The notes: generated by a model from the sequence alone, not told the origin. A stretch of 64,000 nt of DNA from Diploptera punctata (GCA_030220185.1 JASPKZ010007796.1:620001-684000); one strand, 5' to 3'; counted from the stretch's first letter, positions 23,178 to 35,640 are shown. Made by a program: numbers and translations.

Positions 23178-23515
23178 AATTCTTCTTCTTCTTCTTCTTC
23201 TTCTTCTTCTTCTTCACGGTTTAGGCTTATTTACTAGCCTGTTTCGGCTCCAAATTGCTGCTCTTTCCATATTTTCTTTGGTCTTCCCAAACTTCTTCCT
23301 CTTGGTGAATAATGCTGTTTTGGTATTCTATTCTCAGTCATCCTTGCCAAGTGTTCTTTCCAGTTTGTTCTGTATTTCTCTATTATTGTGTTTAATTCCT
23401 CTACTTTTAGTTGTTGTCTTATTTATGTGTTGTGTTTTTTGTCTGTTCTTTGATATCCTGCTATTGGTCTGAAGAATCTCATTCCAGCAGCTTGTATTCT
23501 GGCAGATTGTTGTGT
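23178..23515 (-). mobile_element. Non-LTR family 7, 3' end
   Basis: The minus strand reads an RT C-terminal tail (EHLARMTENRIPKQ, LGRPKKIWKEQ) with stops, ending in a (GAA)n tract at 23180-23214. Confidence 0.65.
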
Positions 23516-23825
23516 TATCAACACAATAATTAAAATAAGATGCAAAATACGAAAAGTATTAATTCATAACGCAAAAAGATAATTTGCATATTGCAATGTG
23601 CACTGGTAACAAACTTTCTACTAGACCTGCACTGTCAGCGTCCCGCGTCCCACTCCCCTCTGCACTTTATAGTTAGCAGTGTCACGTGTTCTATTCCTGC
23701 ATAAACACGACTGCAGCGCCCTCCGTCAACAACTGCGCTTACTCCTTAAAAGGGTAATATGACTTCATATTAAAGTGTTTATATTCAGATTAAGTGATTA
23801 TGTAATGTACTGTATATTTAAACTT

Positions 23826-24126
23826 CACCGCGCAACCGACCTAGGAAGACCTTGGTCAACCATTCAGATGCTGGCCTAACATCCACATGTGTTAATCACA
23901 GAGGTAGCCAGTTTAGCGGTGATATGTGGTCAGCATGTCGGATCCCCCAGCCGTTATAGTGGTTTCCTCAACCTGGAGGCGCTACTTATTGTAGCTACCC
24001 AAATGCCTTACGATGCCGAATGGGCTTCGGTCCCATACTGGCCGAAATTCCATGAGAAAGTATCTTCTCCCATGGAGACCCGAACCAGTGCAAGTTTCAT
24101 TGCTCTGCGCCTAGCCAACTTACTTT
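23826..24126 (-). mobile_element. SINE-C
   Basis: About 300 bp shared with 45866-46182 and 32090-32276 (catccacatgtgttaatcac, ttgtagctacccaaatgcc). The tRNA-like head is at the right end (gctctgcgcc). Confidence 0.75.
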
Positions 24127-24290
24127 AACTAACTAACTCACAGGCATTATGGACCTCGTAGGTTCATGGCCGCGCGGACATAAGCTCTCCATACATCCCT
24201 ATCCTGAGCTAATGTTTTCCAATCATTTCTTGTATAATATAGTTCCCTCAAATCATGGTTAATGTTATTCTCCCACCTCATTCTAGATGC
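24127..24290 (-). mobile_element. RTE element, 3'-end fragment
   Basis: About 160 bases matching the complement of the RTE 3' end, with a (CTAA)n tail at 24125-24138. It abuts a SINE-C copy on its left and a CR1-like 3' end on its right. Confidence 0.8.
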
Positions 24291-24294
24291 AGAT

Positions 24295-24815
24295 TACGTT
24301 CATTCCACTCCTTTTCCCCATCGCTGTTCCGCCCTATGTCACAGACTGTCGAACTATAACATCGTTCAAAAACAAACTAAATAATTATTTAATAACAAAC
24401 TAACTTATACACCTCACTGATAGTATTCTTTTAACAGTTAATAAATTAAATTATTTATGAAAATAATATTAAGAATAACAAATATTTTCATTTTTGTTTT
24501 AAATATTGTAAAATCGTAAAATTAGTTTTCTATATCTCATTATTTTCTTTGTTTTTATATACATTAGACAGGGACAATTTAATATGTCTTGCTTGTATAC
24601 ATTTTATTATTAGTTTTAGTCTTAATTTTAACTAACATTAACTGGTTGCATTATAGATCGTAATATAATAGATAATATTTTTTTGATCACATTTTTATTT
24701 AGAATTTAATATTAGTGTTATTTGAGATTGTTATATTCTGATGTAATATATGTTTGCCCTGGTGAGTGGAAGAGAAGGCCACATGGCCTTAACTCCACCA
24801 GGCTAAATAAATGTA
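24295..24815 (+). mobile_element. CR1/jockey-type non-LTR, 3' end
   Basis: The last coding residues (FKNKLNNYL) and a 3' UTR ending gaaggccacatggccttaac, shared with the copies at 34505 and 37655. Confidence 0.72.
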
Positions 24816-25221
24816 AATCTAGAGTATGAGTTCTGTAGATCCAAACTTTGAATATTGTGAGAAAATAAAGATAAATAAATATATTACTCATTATAGATTG
24901 AGTTTATCTATTTTAAAATTATATTCTATAATCATATATTGTGCTTCACTTTATTAAATGTTATTATTAAATGTGTGTTTCATTCATCATTGATACCTTC
25001 CCTTATATTTTTCACGTGTAAAGTGAAAAGAGAGATTATGCACTTGTTAAATCTACATTTGAGTGTATTGCATTAAGAACAGCATATGCAGAGCACTGTT
25101 AATAAATTCCTTTTACAATGATGTTATTCTCATTTACAACTGTAAATGGTTTCAGTTTGACCGGTGCGTTCATGGCTCAACTCCCGTAAATGTTCGTCCT
25201 TCGCTCCGAAGATATTTCTTA

Positions 25222-26245
25222 GGAAACGTTTTGGACGGAAATTTTGAGGAAGTGGCTGAATTCAAATACCTAGGAACAATAATCACAAATAGGAATGAGA
25301 TGCAAAAAAGAAATTAAACATAGGCTCAATTCTGGAAATGCCTGCTATTATGCATTGCAGAGACTCTTAATATCCCAACTCCTTTCAAAAAACATTCAAC
25401 TGAAAATGTATGAAACTATTATTCTACCAGTTATATTATATGGATGCGAAACATGGACTCTTACTTTAAGGGAGGAAAGGAGATTACAAGTATTTGAGAA
25501 TAAAGTACTTAGGAAAATTTTTGGACCAAAGAGAGATGAACAGACAGGTGAATGGAGAAGACTACGTAACAATGAACTACATCCATCCATAGTAATTCTG
25601 CCCGAAGACAGGTCCTTCACTGCAATCATAGCATTTTCATGCTATTCTTGCAGCTTTACTAGGGAGTTGTGTAGGTGTGGTAGCTTCCCGTTGCTTTCCA
25701 CACCGGTGAAGGATGATAATGGTGATGACGATAATGATAAGGATGATGATGATGGCCATATGATTTCGGGGACCAATTGGGCCTTAAAGTTTTCCTGACA
25801 TTTGTCTTACAGGTGAGGAAAAACCCCGATAAAAACCTCACCCAGAAAAACTGCCCCGACCGGGGATCGAACCCGGGCCCGCTGCGTGACAAGGCAGCAC
25901 GCTACCTGGAGACCACAGCGGTGAACCAATGAACTACATAGTCTTTATAGGAAGCCAGATATAATAATAACAGTTAAGTCTCATAGACTGCGATGGGCAA
26001 GACATGTTGCACGAATGGGGAATGAAAGACTTGCATGGAAGCTTGTTGTAGGAAAGCCAGAGGGAAAACGCCCAGTTGGTAGACCAAGAATGAGGTGGGA
26101 GAATAACATTAACTATGATTTGAGGGAAGTAGATTATACACCGAATGATTGGAAAGCATTAGCTCAGGATAGGGATGTATGGAGAGTTTATGTCCGCGCT
26201 GCCATGAACCTACGGGTTCGATAGTGCCAGTGAATAAGTAAATAA
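25222..26245 (+). mobile_element. RTE element, truncated copy split by a SINE
   Basis: The 3' third of the RTE family (FEEVAEFKYLGTIITNRNEM onward), interrupted at 25583-25926 by a minus-strand SINE-B flanked by the 13-bp repeat CAATGAACTACAT. It resumes LHSLYRKPD-like sequence and ends at the usual 3' point with a decayed (AAGT)n. Confidence 0.85.
25583..25926 (-). mobile_element. SINE-B (same head, tail type 2) nested in RTE
   Basis: tRNA-like head at the right end, tail gcagaattactatggatgga at the left. Perfect 13-bp duplication CAATGAACTACAT (25570-25582, 25927-25939). Confidence 0.85.
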
Positions 26246-26485
26246 TGAGATGAACAGACAGGCGACTGGAGATGACTACGTAACTGTGAACTACATGATC
26301 TTTATAGGAAACCAGAAATAATAAGAACGTTAATTCTCACAGACTGCGATTGGCAGAACAATTGGCACGAATGGGGTACGGAAGAAGGCATGGAAGCTTC
26401 TCGTAGGAAAAACGCTCAGTTGGTAGACCAATAATGAGGTGGGAGAATAACATTAACCATAATTTGAGGGATGTAGATTATACAT
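26246..26485 (+). mobile_element. RTE element, decayed 3' fragment
   Basis: Directly follows the previous copy; the same region of the ORF (gatgaacagacaggcg onward) with several indels. It stops inside the ORF at about 26485. Confidence 0.7.
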
Positions 26486-26496
26486 CATATAAAGTA

Positions 26497-26557
26497 TGTA
26501 GTCTTCTCCATTCACCTGTCTGTTCATCTCTCTTTGGTCCAAAAAATTTCCTAAGAA
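26497..26557 (-). mobile_element. RTE element, short inverted fragment
   Basis: Sixty bases matching the complement of the RTE tail region, facing the preceding plus-strand fragment. Confidence 0.65.
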
Positions 26558-26562
26558 CAGTA

Positions 26563-27440
26563 CTACTACGTCTACTACGTCGCTTTGGATAATCGTATCT
26601 AAATGAAATTGGTGACAGTCAAAAGAGAAACTCAAAACGTTTTTGCTATACCTCACAGACATTGAATGTGGCCCCCACAAGTGACGCTGCAGACATCGCT
26701 GTCTGCTAAATATCCAACAATGAACTCATATCGAACACAAAGACATGATTAAATTTAGTTTAGTTTCTGTATTGTTGTCCATTATGTTCCATTGTTGACA
26801 TTGTTAACATGCACAAAACTTTTTGAGTTTCTCTTTTATCACCAATTTAATTTAGATACAATTACACTGAGCAACAAAAAATTAACTTATTTTTTTGTCT
26901 CAGTAAGAAAAATATGTGATTCTGATTGTATTGTTTGTCCTGAATTCAAATATGATATCGGTTTTTCTCCATCACGCAAGGTTTCCGAGAGAGAGGCATT
27001 TATAATTTCAAACATTTCAATAGTTTCTACATTCGTAACTACACAATATTCGAACATTCGGACTCACCTAGAAAGTAAGAAATTAATATATCTTGCTATA
27101 TTTCGCCTGTGGAGAATCCCTCTTGATAGTCCAACAATAATCGGCCAGCATATTAGGATTCCATTTGACTTCATATTTCTTTTCCATAGCTAAAACCCAT
27201 TTGAGTTAGCTCATTTGGTTTTATTTTACAATGGACAAATGGACGAAAAAACGTTTATTAAAAAAATAATTATTTAAATCCATTAATTGAAATTGAAATA
27301 AAAAAACTGTGGATGATGGAGAAATTCCGAATGCATATTTGAAAATACGATAAAAAAAACTGCATTAAGTACAACTGTTGGTACTCATGAGACAAAAATC
27401 ATGTTGACCAGTGTTATCCAAAGCGACGCAGCAGTAGTTT
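26563..27440. mobile_element. Candidate non-autonomous DNA transposon
   Basis: Outer inverted ends (tacgtcgctttggataa and ttatccaaagcgacgcagca) and a second inverted pair at 26592-26640 and 26814-26858 (gagaaactcaaaa). No transposase recognised. Confidence 0.5.
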
Positions 27441-27474
27441 AAAGTATGATACTATATTTGTAGACACGTTTTAT

Positions 27475-27915
27475 ATTTTCATAAGTAATGCCACGAGTGA
27501 TTTCCAAATTATCGATAATTCACGACTCACGAAGTGAGGAGTGAATTTATCTAGAGAATTTGGAAATCAAGAGTGGCATTTGTTAGGACTATTTAACGAA
27601 TAAAATTAAGCTGTTTACTCACAAATCATTATTTAACTGTAGTTATTTTAAAATATTTATATATCTAATGTAAACGGCGATGTTTGAAAACAAATGAGAA
27701 ACGATTGGTACGCTTCATCTGCTTCATTTGTTTATCACTGCAACTAGATCATACTATTTCAGAATATTCAAAAGGAGGAGCTTTCTTTAATATGGTAATT
27801 ATAACACTGATAAATAATTTCGTGAAACACGACTCTGATTGGTTGTAAAACAGAAATCATTGAAACGTGATTGGTCATTGACTCCCATTTGGGGCATGAG
27901 TTAAATAGTCAGTTT
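27475..27915. repeat. Repeat X with internal hairpin
   Basis: Contains the inverted pair cacgagtgatttccaaatt / aatttggaaatcaagagtgg and ends gactatttaac / gttaaatagtc. A second copy lies at 36845-37645. Probably a non-autonomous DNA transposon. Confidence 0.55.
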
Positions 27916-28731
27916 AAGAAACTACGTTTGAACACTTGCAATAATCAAAGGCTATGTTGATAATATGGTTAGGTCCAATATTATAGAATGGAAGATCAAA
28001 GAAGTAAAGAACTAACTAAAGAGTAGTAGTAAATTCATTTAGATTATTATAATATGGCAGGTCTAATGAAGATCGATTAACACTACGTGCTATATAATAC
28101 GATTAAGCATGAACATAATTCATTGAAAAATGTCCATACTTAGTTTATGTTAATTGCGCAGAGTCTTATCTTTTAGGGAACAAATGACCTAAAATGGAAA
28201 CAGAATGACAAAGTGTGATTGATATGAACATTGGGTTCGTAGTTTTCTAAGCACAAATTACCTGTTTGGTAATTGAAGATGAATTATTTCGCTCATAACG
28301 CTTATAACAGAATAATCAATAGTCCTATAGCCTATCATTTAGACTATATGCGACGCTTAACTGATTGTATCACGGGATACCCTGTATATATTTACAATTT
28401 GTTATCATCTAAATTGAGTCAAAAAATTTATCCAACTATTATTAAATTTTCCATTTAGATTCAGTCTTTATCTAAGAGCTGAGTTGATTTCAATGATGCG
28501 AACAAAATCTTGTTTATTGCTAATGGTAAATATGATGCAAGCAACTGCTGTATGTTTGTAGAATGTTTTCTTTTTTTTTAGGCTTTTAGTTATTTTATGT
28601 GCCGTAAATCTATGCTTTAGTTTTCTTCCAAAGGGCCCCATATTGAGGATTTTTAACACCCTCAAAAATCCAATTACATCTTCCGAGTTTTGAAACCAGA
28701 AATGAACATGTAGTCACTAGTTCACTAAGAC

Positions 28732-28778
<47 letters not shown>

Positions 28779-28884
28779 TAGATATATATATACTAGATGG
28801 CAGTGAAGACAGTGTTCTCGCGACATCTAGTAATAATGGAGAGTATAATACATATATAAGAAAAATAAGTGTTTGAATTGGATT

Positions 28885-28956
28885 CGCCTGGTAGTGTAAT
28901 GGATATCACGCTGAGGTACAGACTCAGAGATCCGGGTTCGAATCCCGTCCAGGCAT
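28885..28956 (+). tRNA. tRNA-like sequence, array copy 1
   Basis: A box TAGTGTAATGG, B box GGTTCGAATCC. Acceptor stem 6 of 7 pairs, D stem 3 pairs, perfect anticodon stem CTGAG/CTCAG with 7-base loop GTACAGA (anticodon position ACA), T stem 4 of 5 pairs. It resembles tRNA-Gln in the D and variable regions. An ACA anticodon is not used in animals, so a tRNA-derived sequence is likelier than a working tRNA. Confidence 0.45.
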
Positions 28957-29184
28957 TTATTTTTCTTATCATACCATATTAAGCTTGCATTGCTCAATGT
29001 TAAAGATTTAATTATAACATCGATAAAGCGTCACTGCTATAAAGTAAAATATATATATTCTCTTTAATTTGCTTACTTGATATAGTCAGCTACTAGATGG
29101 CAGTGAAGACAGTGTTCTCGCGACATCTAGTAATAATGGAGAGTATAATACATATATAAGAAAAATAAGTGTTTGAATTGGATT

Positions 29185-29256
29185 CGCCTGGTAGTGTAAT
29201 GGATATCACGCTGAGGTACAGACTCAGAGATCCGGGTTCGAATCCCGTCCAGGCAT
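29185..29256 (+). tRNA. tRNA-like sequence, array copy 2
   Basis: Identical to copy 1. Confidence 0.45.
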
Positions 29257-29484
29257 TTATTTTTCTTATCATACCATATTAAGCTTGCATTGCTCAATGT
29301 TAAAGATTTAATTATAACATCGATAAAGCGTCACTGCTATAAAGTAAAATATATATATTCTCTTTAATTTGCTTACTTGATATAGTCAGCTACTAGATGG
29401 CAGTGAAGACAGTGTTCTCGCGACATCTAGTAATAATGGAGAGTATAATACATATATAAGAAAAATAAGTGTTTGAATTGGATT

Positions 29485-29556
29485 CGCCTGGTAGTGTAAT
29501 GGATATCACGCTGAGGTACAGACTCAGAGATCCGGGTTCGAATCCCGTCCAGGCAT
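29485..29556 (+). tRNA. tRNA-like sequence, array copy 3
   Basis: Identical to copy 1. Confidence 0.45.
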
Positions 29557-29784
29557 TTATTTTTCTTATCATACCATATTAAGCTTGCATTGCTCAATGT
29601 TAAAGATTTAATTATAACATCGATAAAGCGTCACTGCTATAAAGTAAAATATATATATTCTCTTTAATTTGCTTACTTGATATAGTCAGCTACTAGATGG
29701 CAGTGAAGACAGTGTTCTCGCGACATCTAGTAATAATGGAGAGTATAATACATATATAAGAAAAATAAGTGTTTGAATTGGATT

Positions 29785-29856
29785 CGCCTGGTAGTGTAAT
29801 GGATATCACGCTGAGGTACAGACTCAGAGATCCGGGTTCGAATCCCGTCCAGGCAT
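29785..29856 (+). tRNA. tRNA-like sequence, array copy 4
   Basis: Identical to copy 1. Confidence 0.45.
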
Positions 29857-30085
29857 TTATTTTTCTTATCATACCATATTAAGCTTGCATTGCTCAATGT
29901 TAAAGATTTAATTATAACATCGATAAAGCGTCACTGCTATAAAGTAAAATATATATATTCTCTTTAATTTGCTTACTTGATATAGTCAGCTACTAGATGG
30001 CAGTGAAGACAGTGTTCTCGCGACATCTAGTAAATAATGGAGAGTATAATACATATATAAGAAAAATAAGTGTTTGAATTGGATT

Positions 30086-30157
30086 CGCCTGGTAGTGTAA
30101 TGGATATCACGCTGAGGTACAGACTCAGAGATCCGGGTTCGAATCCCGTCCAGGCAT
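30086..30157 (+). tRNA. tRNA-like sequence, array copy 5
   Basis: Identical to copy 1; shifted one base by the extra A upstream. Confidence 0.45.
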
Positions 30158-30385
30158 TTATTTTTCTTATCATACCATATTAAGCTTGCATTGCTCAATG
30201 TTAAAGATTTAATTATAACATCGATAAAGCGTCACTGCTATAAAGTAAAATATATATATTCTCTTTAATTTGCTTACTTGATATAGTCAGCTACTAGATG
30301 GCAGTGAAGACAGTGTTCTCGCGACATCTAGTAATAATGGAGAGTATAATACATATATAAGAAAAATAAGTGTTTGAATTGGATT

Positions 30386-30457
30386 CGCCTGGTAGTGTAA
30401 TGGATATCACGCTGAGGTACAGACTCAGAGATCCGGGTTCGAATCCCGTCCAGGCAT
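30386..30457 (+). tRNA. tRNA-like sequence, array copy 6
   Basis: Identical to copy 1; the unit is cut short by (AT)n soon after. Confidence 0.45.
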
Positions 30458-30474
30458 TTATTTTTCTTATCATA

Positions 30475-30513
<39 letters not shown>

Positions 30514-30559
30514 ATTGTTATTCTCCCGGTTAAATTATTTGAATGCGAAACATAGATTT

Positions 30560-31047
30560 TTACTATATATATAAAAATTTCGTGTCACGTTGTTTGTCCG
30601 CGATGGAATCCTAAACTACTGAACCGATTTTAATAAAATTTTGCACAGTGTGTGCAGTTTGAACCAACTTGAGACTTAGGGTAGTTTATAACTAAATTAA
30701 TAGTCGCATTATTTTTTATTGCAAATTATTTGTTTATTATTTAACAAAGAGTTATAATTATCTGTGAGTTCCATACAATTCTAACAGATGGCGGTGTAAG
30801 GTTATTGGTTTATTATTTAACAAAGATAGATCCAGATGGCTGTGCTTTTTGTTGCAATCGCGAATTTCAATTCAATTACAAATATTGATTATTTCATAAT
30901 TTAACCGTGTTCAGTGTTTATTTTATTTTCAATATTATTAATTTCGTGTGTAAGTATTAGTTTTAAGTAATCTGGCTGAAACACAGCACCTTAATTTAAA
31001 TTTTAAACGTATACCTTAGCCACAACAACGCATGGCCGGGACTTCTA

Positions 31048-31050
<3 letters not shown>
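30560..31050 (+). mobile_element. Unclassified repeat with Helitron-like ends
   Basis: Begins tatataaaaatttcgtgtca and ends catggccgggacttctagt. Similar architecture to 15205-15993 but different inside. Confidence 0.4.
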
Positions 31051-31092
<42 letters not shown>

Positions 31093-31093
<1 letters not shown>

Positions 31094-31985
31094 TAGAACA
31101 CTCATTAAGTTCTGAGACTTTACGCCTGAGGACAGGCACCCACAAGAATCTGAATGTCTCACAAGATGCCGATAACCAGGCGTACACTTAAATAGAATCA
31201 CATCCTCCCTCAAAATAGTCGCATTTGGCTGTCACGCATGTTTGCCAACGGTGGTAGGTATAGCTATAGGAAGCACCGCTGAAAGATGTTGGCAGGAAGG
31301 TCCCGCATGGCTTCTCTTGTGGCAGTCATGACCTCTTCGGAAAAATAAAATCTACGCCCACGTAGGGTTGCTTTCATGTGAGGAAAGAGAAAAAATCGTC
31401 ATGTGATCATCACGTTGGTCTTGCGACAGGATTCCTGGCCCACTGTGCTGGATAAGATAACACGAGACACGTCCAGGTCATCAGACAGAATGTTGTAACA
31501 AATACCATGGCTGACCCCTACCACTGCTGCCAGATCGTCTACTGATTGGGAGTGGTTAGCACGCACCAACGTCACAACTTCTTTGATATTGCGTTTAGTT
31601 CGAATTGTTTGTGGCCGACCAGTACGCACATCATCTTCCAAACTGTTTCTTCCTTGCAAAAAAGCGTCGGTGCCACCTAAACACAACACTGCGACTCAAT
31701 GCATACTCACCGTAAACTTACTGCATCATTTGAAACGTTTCGACAGCGGTGTTGCCTAATTTCTGACACAACTTGATGTTGCTCTAACTGTGACATCTCG
31801 AGTTCCGACACGCGCATTCAAATCACCGTCACAACAAAGGCCGTAGTTCTGCTTGCAGTGTATGCACTCAACTGTCTCTTGCTGGGACGAGAGACTAATT
31901 GATAAGGTACCATACCACAGCGCCACCCATGCGCCATAGTGCAATACAGCGCCACCATGCGCTCAGTCTCAAAACCTAATGACTT
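31093..31985 (-). mobile_element. Mariner-family element, internally deleted
   Basis: Terminal inverted repeats (gtcattaggttttgagactg and the complement of ctcattaagttctgagactt). The frame 31399-31689 (minus) shows the paired HTH segment TGRPQTIRTKRNIKEVVTLV and DDLAAVVGVSHGICYNIL. The catalytic DDD region is missing; the 3' end of the transposase follows after a deletion. It lies between (TA)n and (CA)n tracts. Confidence 0.75.
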
Positions 31986-31986
31986 A

Positions 31987-32048
<62 letters not shown>

Positions 32049-32089
32049 TAGAGAAGTTGGGACGACAATAGTCCCAGTAATTTATAATA

Positions 32090-32276
32090 GCGTCCCGCGC
32101 CCCGTAACCAAGTGATTAAGGCAAGAAGCCTTGGCGCAGAGCTACGGGAATTGCGCTACTTCCGAGTCCCCATGGGGAAGAAATTTTCTAATGGAATTTC
32201 GGCCAGTATGGGACCGGTGCCCACCGAGGTATTTGGGTAGTTACAATAAATAGCGACTCCAGGTTGAGATATATAG
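32090..32276 (+). mobile_element. SINE-C, partial
   Basis: Head cttggcgcagagctacggga and the first 190 bases of the family; the tail is missing. Confidence 0.7.
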
Positions 32277-32296
32277 TCCTATTGATTCCTCAGCGT

Positions 32297-32812
32297 ACTA
32301 TCAGCTTATTAATACCAATGAGTTGTAGGCCTTCTTCATCCTCTAAAGATTTGTTGGAATGCTCTAGTACCAAATTAAATAGTAGAGAGGATAGTGCATC
32401 TCCTTCCTTAACCCACTGCGAATTTAAAAAGTATATGAAAATGTTTGCCTACCCCTTTGTGTCATAAGTCTAACTAACTTTTCATGAATTCCGAACTCAA
32501 GCAGGATACTAACTTATATAACTTCTCCCTCTTTTTGAATCGTATGCCTTTTTGAAGTCTATGTAAAGTTGTTGTACAGTGCCATTATATTCCCATTTTT
32601 TTTTCTAAAATCTGTCTTATACAAAAAACCTATCTGTTGTTGATCTATTACTTCTAAACCCACATTGATAATCTATTATGTTATCAATATAGGGAGTAAG
32701 TCTGGTTACTAATATTTGTAAGAATTTTGTACGAAGTTGGAAGTAATGAGATGCCCCTGTTGTTGTTGCAATCAGTTTTATCCCCTTTTTTATAGATTAG
32801 TACGATAACCTG
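32297..32812 (-). mobile_element. RTE element, internal reverse transcriptase fragment
   Basis: Corresponds to 58711-59245 of the full-length copy (the RT palm region) with many substitutions and small indels. It has neither end of the element. Confidence 0.8.
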
Positions 32813-32999
32813 TTATTCTTAAAATTATAAATTTAATTGATTCAGCACATAAATATGAATTAGATTTATGGATTTTATGAAACTGAAACTACAGAAGACC
32901 TAGAAGTGTTCAAACACGCATTTAGCTTTGTTTTATCGTATTTTACACACTTTTTATCATTAGTATCGTAGTAAAAGTTAATGTTTTGCAAGTTGAGGA

Positions 33000-33670
33000 A
33001 AAGTCCTTTTTGTTTATTTTATGTCTGAAGATGAGGCCCAACATGTATAGGCCCCTATATACATTTTGGTTCATTGTAGGCCAGAAAGTGGGTTTTATTC
33101 GTCCTTTTTCGACTTTTTTGGCTTATTGGTCCTTTTTGAGGTTTTAACGGCCTTTTTTGCAAATTTACATTCTTTTGACTACATTCTATCTATCTATCTT
33201 CGGTTTTTTTACAGCTGCTGCCGTCTTCCCGTGCCGAACCTCCAAGGCCTACGATCTTGGGCATCTTCAATGCTTAGCCCTCTTGCTTGCATTAATGTCT
33301 TCATGTTTTCCTTCCATGTTAACTTCGGTCACCGTCTCTTCCTTCTTCTGGTCGGATGTCATTGATATAGTTGTTTTGGCCATCGCTCATCTTCCATTCT
33401 TAAAACATGTCCTAACCACTTTAATTCCTTCTCCTCAATTCTTTCAATTATGCTTTCTTCTGCTTCCATTGTGTTTCTAATTTCCTTATTTGTGACAGTT
33501 CTAATTTGACTTTCTGGCACTTCTGCGTAAATCAATTTCTAGAGCTATTACGTAGTATATTCTTGCAGTACTTATTGATTTGACTATATTCGTATAATTT
33601 GTATAATTCAAGAATCCGAAAAGTCTAGTGTCAATTCCAACTTCTTTTAAAAAACACTATTCATATTTCA
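33000..33670. repeat. Unclassified host repeat holding a LINE insertion
   Basis: Flanks of the family 5 LINE at this site match 61180-61341 plus 61831-61905 (tacattttggttcattgtag, ttgactacattc, gtataattcaag). No coding potential. Confidence 0.55.
33183..33582 (-). mobile_element. Non-LTR family 5, RT 3' end
   Basis: The minus-strand copy of the same family as 61342-61830, with a (TATC)n end at 33183. It is flanked by tttgactacattc and tttgactatattc and lies in another copy of the same host repeat. Confidence 0.75.
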
Positions 33671-34504
33671 AACACTATTGTTCTGCGAGAAATTATTCAA
33701 CCTTCACAAAATATCACGATATTTTTACCACCAACCTACTGACCGCCTGAACTATTGTATTTCACTTCAAATTTTCTAAGAAGTTGTACTTTGTAAAAAT
33801 TACCACGAGCAGAGGGTGAAGGCAGCGAGGTTGTCTTTATCCACTCGTTAGCAACTGCTACACTTTTACATCCTTTCTTTTTCTCTCCAGTTTTTAGGTA
33901 TTTTGTACGATATCTTTACCTCTTTTTAAAGGTCTTTTAAAGGCATTTTATAGTTCAACTTCGGAACCCTATTTATAATATATAGGCCCTATATAATTTG
34001 GTGATGTGCAAGGACCGAACGGGTAGTAATTATAAAAAATTACAGAACGTCTGAAGGTGTTAAATAATGATTACCTCATGAGGTAGTTAGTAGGGTCTAT
34101 GTTTACACACATGGCTACGTGTGTTTGTTGATTGCCTGGATTAAAAAAGAGCGAAAGTGACTGTTTGATTAGCCTGCACAATTACGTAATCCATCACTAA
34201 GTTACACCTTTTGCATAATTGTTAGCAATGTACACGGTTAAGAATTATATTTTTCATTTGTTCATTTAATATTGCGCTGTTAAATTCCTCGAATCAAAAT
34301 TACTTTGGTATGAAGTATTGTAACAAGGTTTGTATGGGAATATGATATATTCATTGGGGGTGCCCTTGTCTGACAGACGAACTGGGAGAGATACTGATGT
34401 ACAACATTTCTAATTTCTAGATTGTACATGCATTTAGAAGGCATATAATACTGTTTGATAATGGCTATACAAAGTTTATATGTAAATAATAAAATTGTAA
34501 TAGA

Positions 34505-35640
34505 CATAATAATAATAATAATACTTTATTTATTCTGGCAGACTTAAGGCCATAAGGCCCTCTCTTCCACTCAACCAGCACAAATACAAATACATATTTG
34601 ACAAATATAGATATACACTATACTAATTATAAACAGTTAAAGATACAATAAATGTAGCAATGTAAATGTCATGTACAAACATTTTATAGGGTAATAACAA
34701 TAATGATACGATAATAATAATAATAATAATTATATTAATATAAATATGATAGGCCTACATTATACGAGAAACACCAATTAATATATATACCTTACACTGG
34801 ATAATAATGAAGTCGAGTTTAGAGCAAATATAAATTTAGATTTCTTTTAAAAGATGCCAATGTCCGGCAGCCCCTTATTTCTTGTGGTAGGGAATTCCAG
34901 TTGCGAGAAGTGAAGATGGTATATGACATGGAGTGATGTGATGTCCTATGTTGCGGTATATTAAGCAAGAGGCTATGTTGTGATCTTGTGTTTAAGTTAT
35001 GGTTTGAGAATAGATACTGGAAACGGGATGATAAATAATTGGGAATCGAGGTATGTAGGATCTTAAATAAGAGAATTAGACAGTGCGGTTTTCTTCTCTC
35101 TTTTAGATGTAGCCATGACAATTCGTGGAATAATGGAGAAATGTGATCGTATTTTCGAACATTTATGAATCTGATACACATATTATGGACACGCTGCAGT
35201 TTGTCCGACAATCCGTCACTTATGTCAGTTAGTAGAACGTCACAGTAGTCAAAATGCGGCATCACTAAAGTTTGGATTAAAATTCTTTTAAGAGTTGTAG
35301 GAAGAAAAATGTTTAAGTCGCTTTAGGGAATGCATTATGGAGACAATCCTTTTAGATGTTTGTTTTACTTGCACATGCCAATTTAAATTAGAATCTAAGT
35401 AAAATCCCAAGTTTTAACGACGTCGGTATAAGGAATTTGTTCATTATCTAATATGACAGCCGGCATATTTCCATTGTTTATGGAGTGTAATAGCCTTGGA
35501 TGTCCGATAATTATTGCTTGCGTTTTGTTTACATTTAGTTTCAGCCCATATTGTCTGGACCATAAAGATACTTGGGTTTTAGATAAAAAGAAAATCGTGA
35601 TGTCAGACAAGGGTGTCCTTTATCACCTTCAGGGGCACGC
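34505..35640 (-). mobile_element. CR1/jockey-type non-LTR, RT C-terminus to 3' end
   Basis: The minus-strand frame 34819-35265 shows MPHFDYCDVLLTDISDGLSD, RVHNMCIRFI, LSWLHLKERR and NWNSLPQEIRGC, the conserved tail downstream of RT in CR1/jockey-like elements. Upstream (35395-35610) is LKLNVNKTQAIIIGHPRL. The 3' UTR ends in (AAT)n at 34505-34530. Confidence 0.82.

Larger units (their letters stand above)
28792..30478 (+). repeat. 300-bp tandem array, five full units and a partial sixth
   Basis: Units start at 28792, 29092, 29392, 29692, 29992 and 30293 and are essentially identical apart from one extra A near 30032. Each carries a tRNA-like sequence and a hairpin with ends ACTAGATG/CATCTAGT. 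(AT)n tracts flank both sides. Confidence 0.95.

Noticed and set aside
26792..27193. 133-residue plus-strand frame
   Set aside because: No recognisable domain, starts within an inverted repeat and lies inside a candidate transposon; low-complexity codon use.
28885..30457. Six functional tRNA-Cys (ACA) genes
   Set aside because: ACA anticodons are not used in animals, one acceptor and one T-stem pair are mismatched, and the sequences lie in a satellite-like array; kept as tRNA-like only.
30996..31213. Frames containing IYIYIY runs
   Set aside because: Translation of (TA)n adjoining the mariner end.
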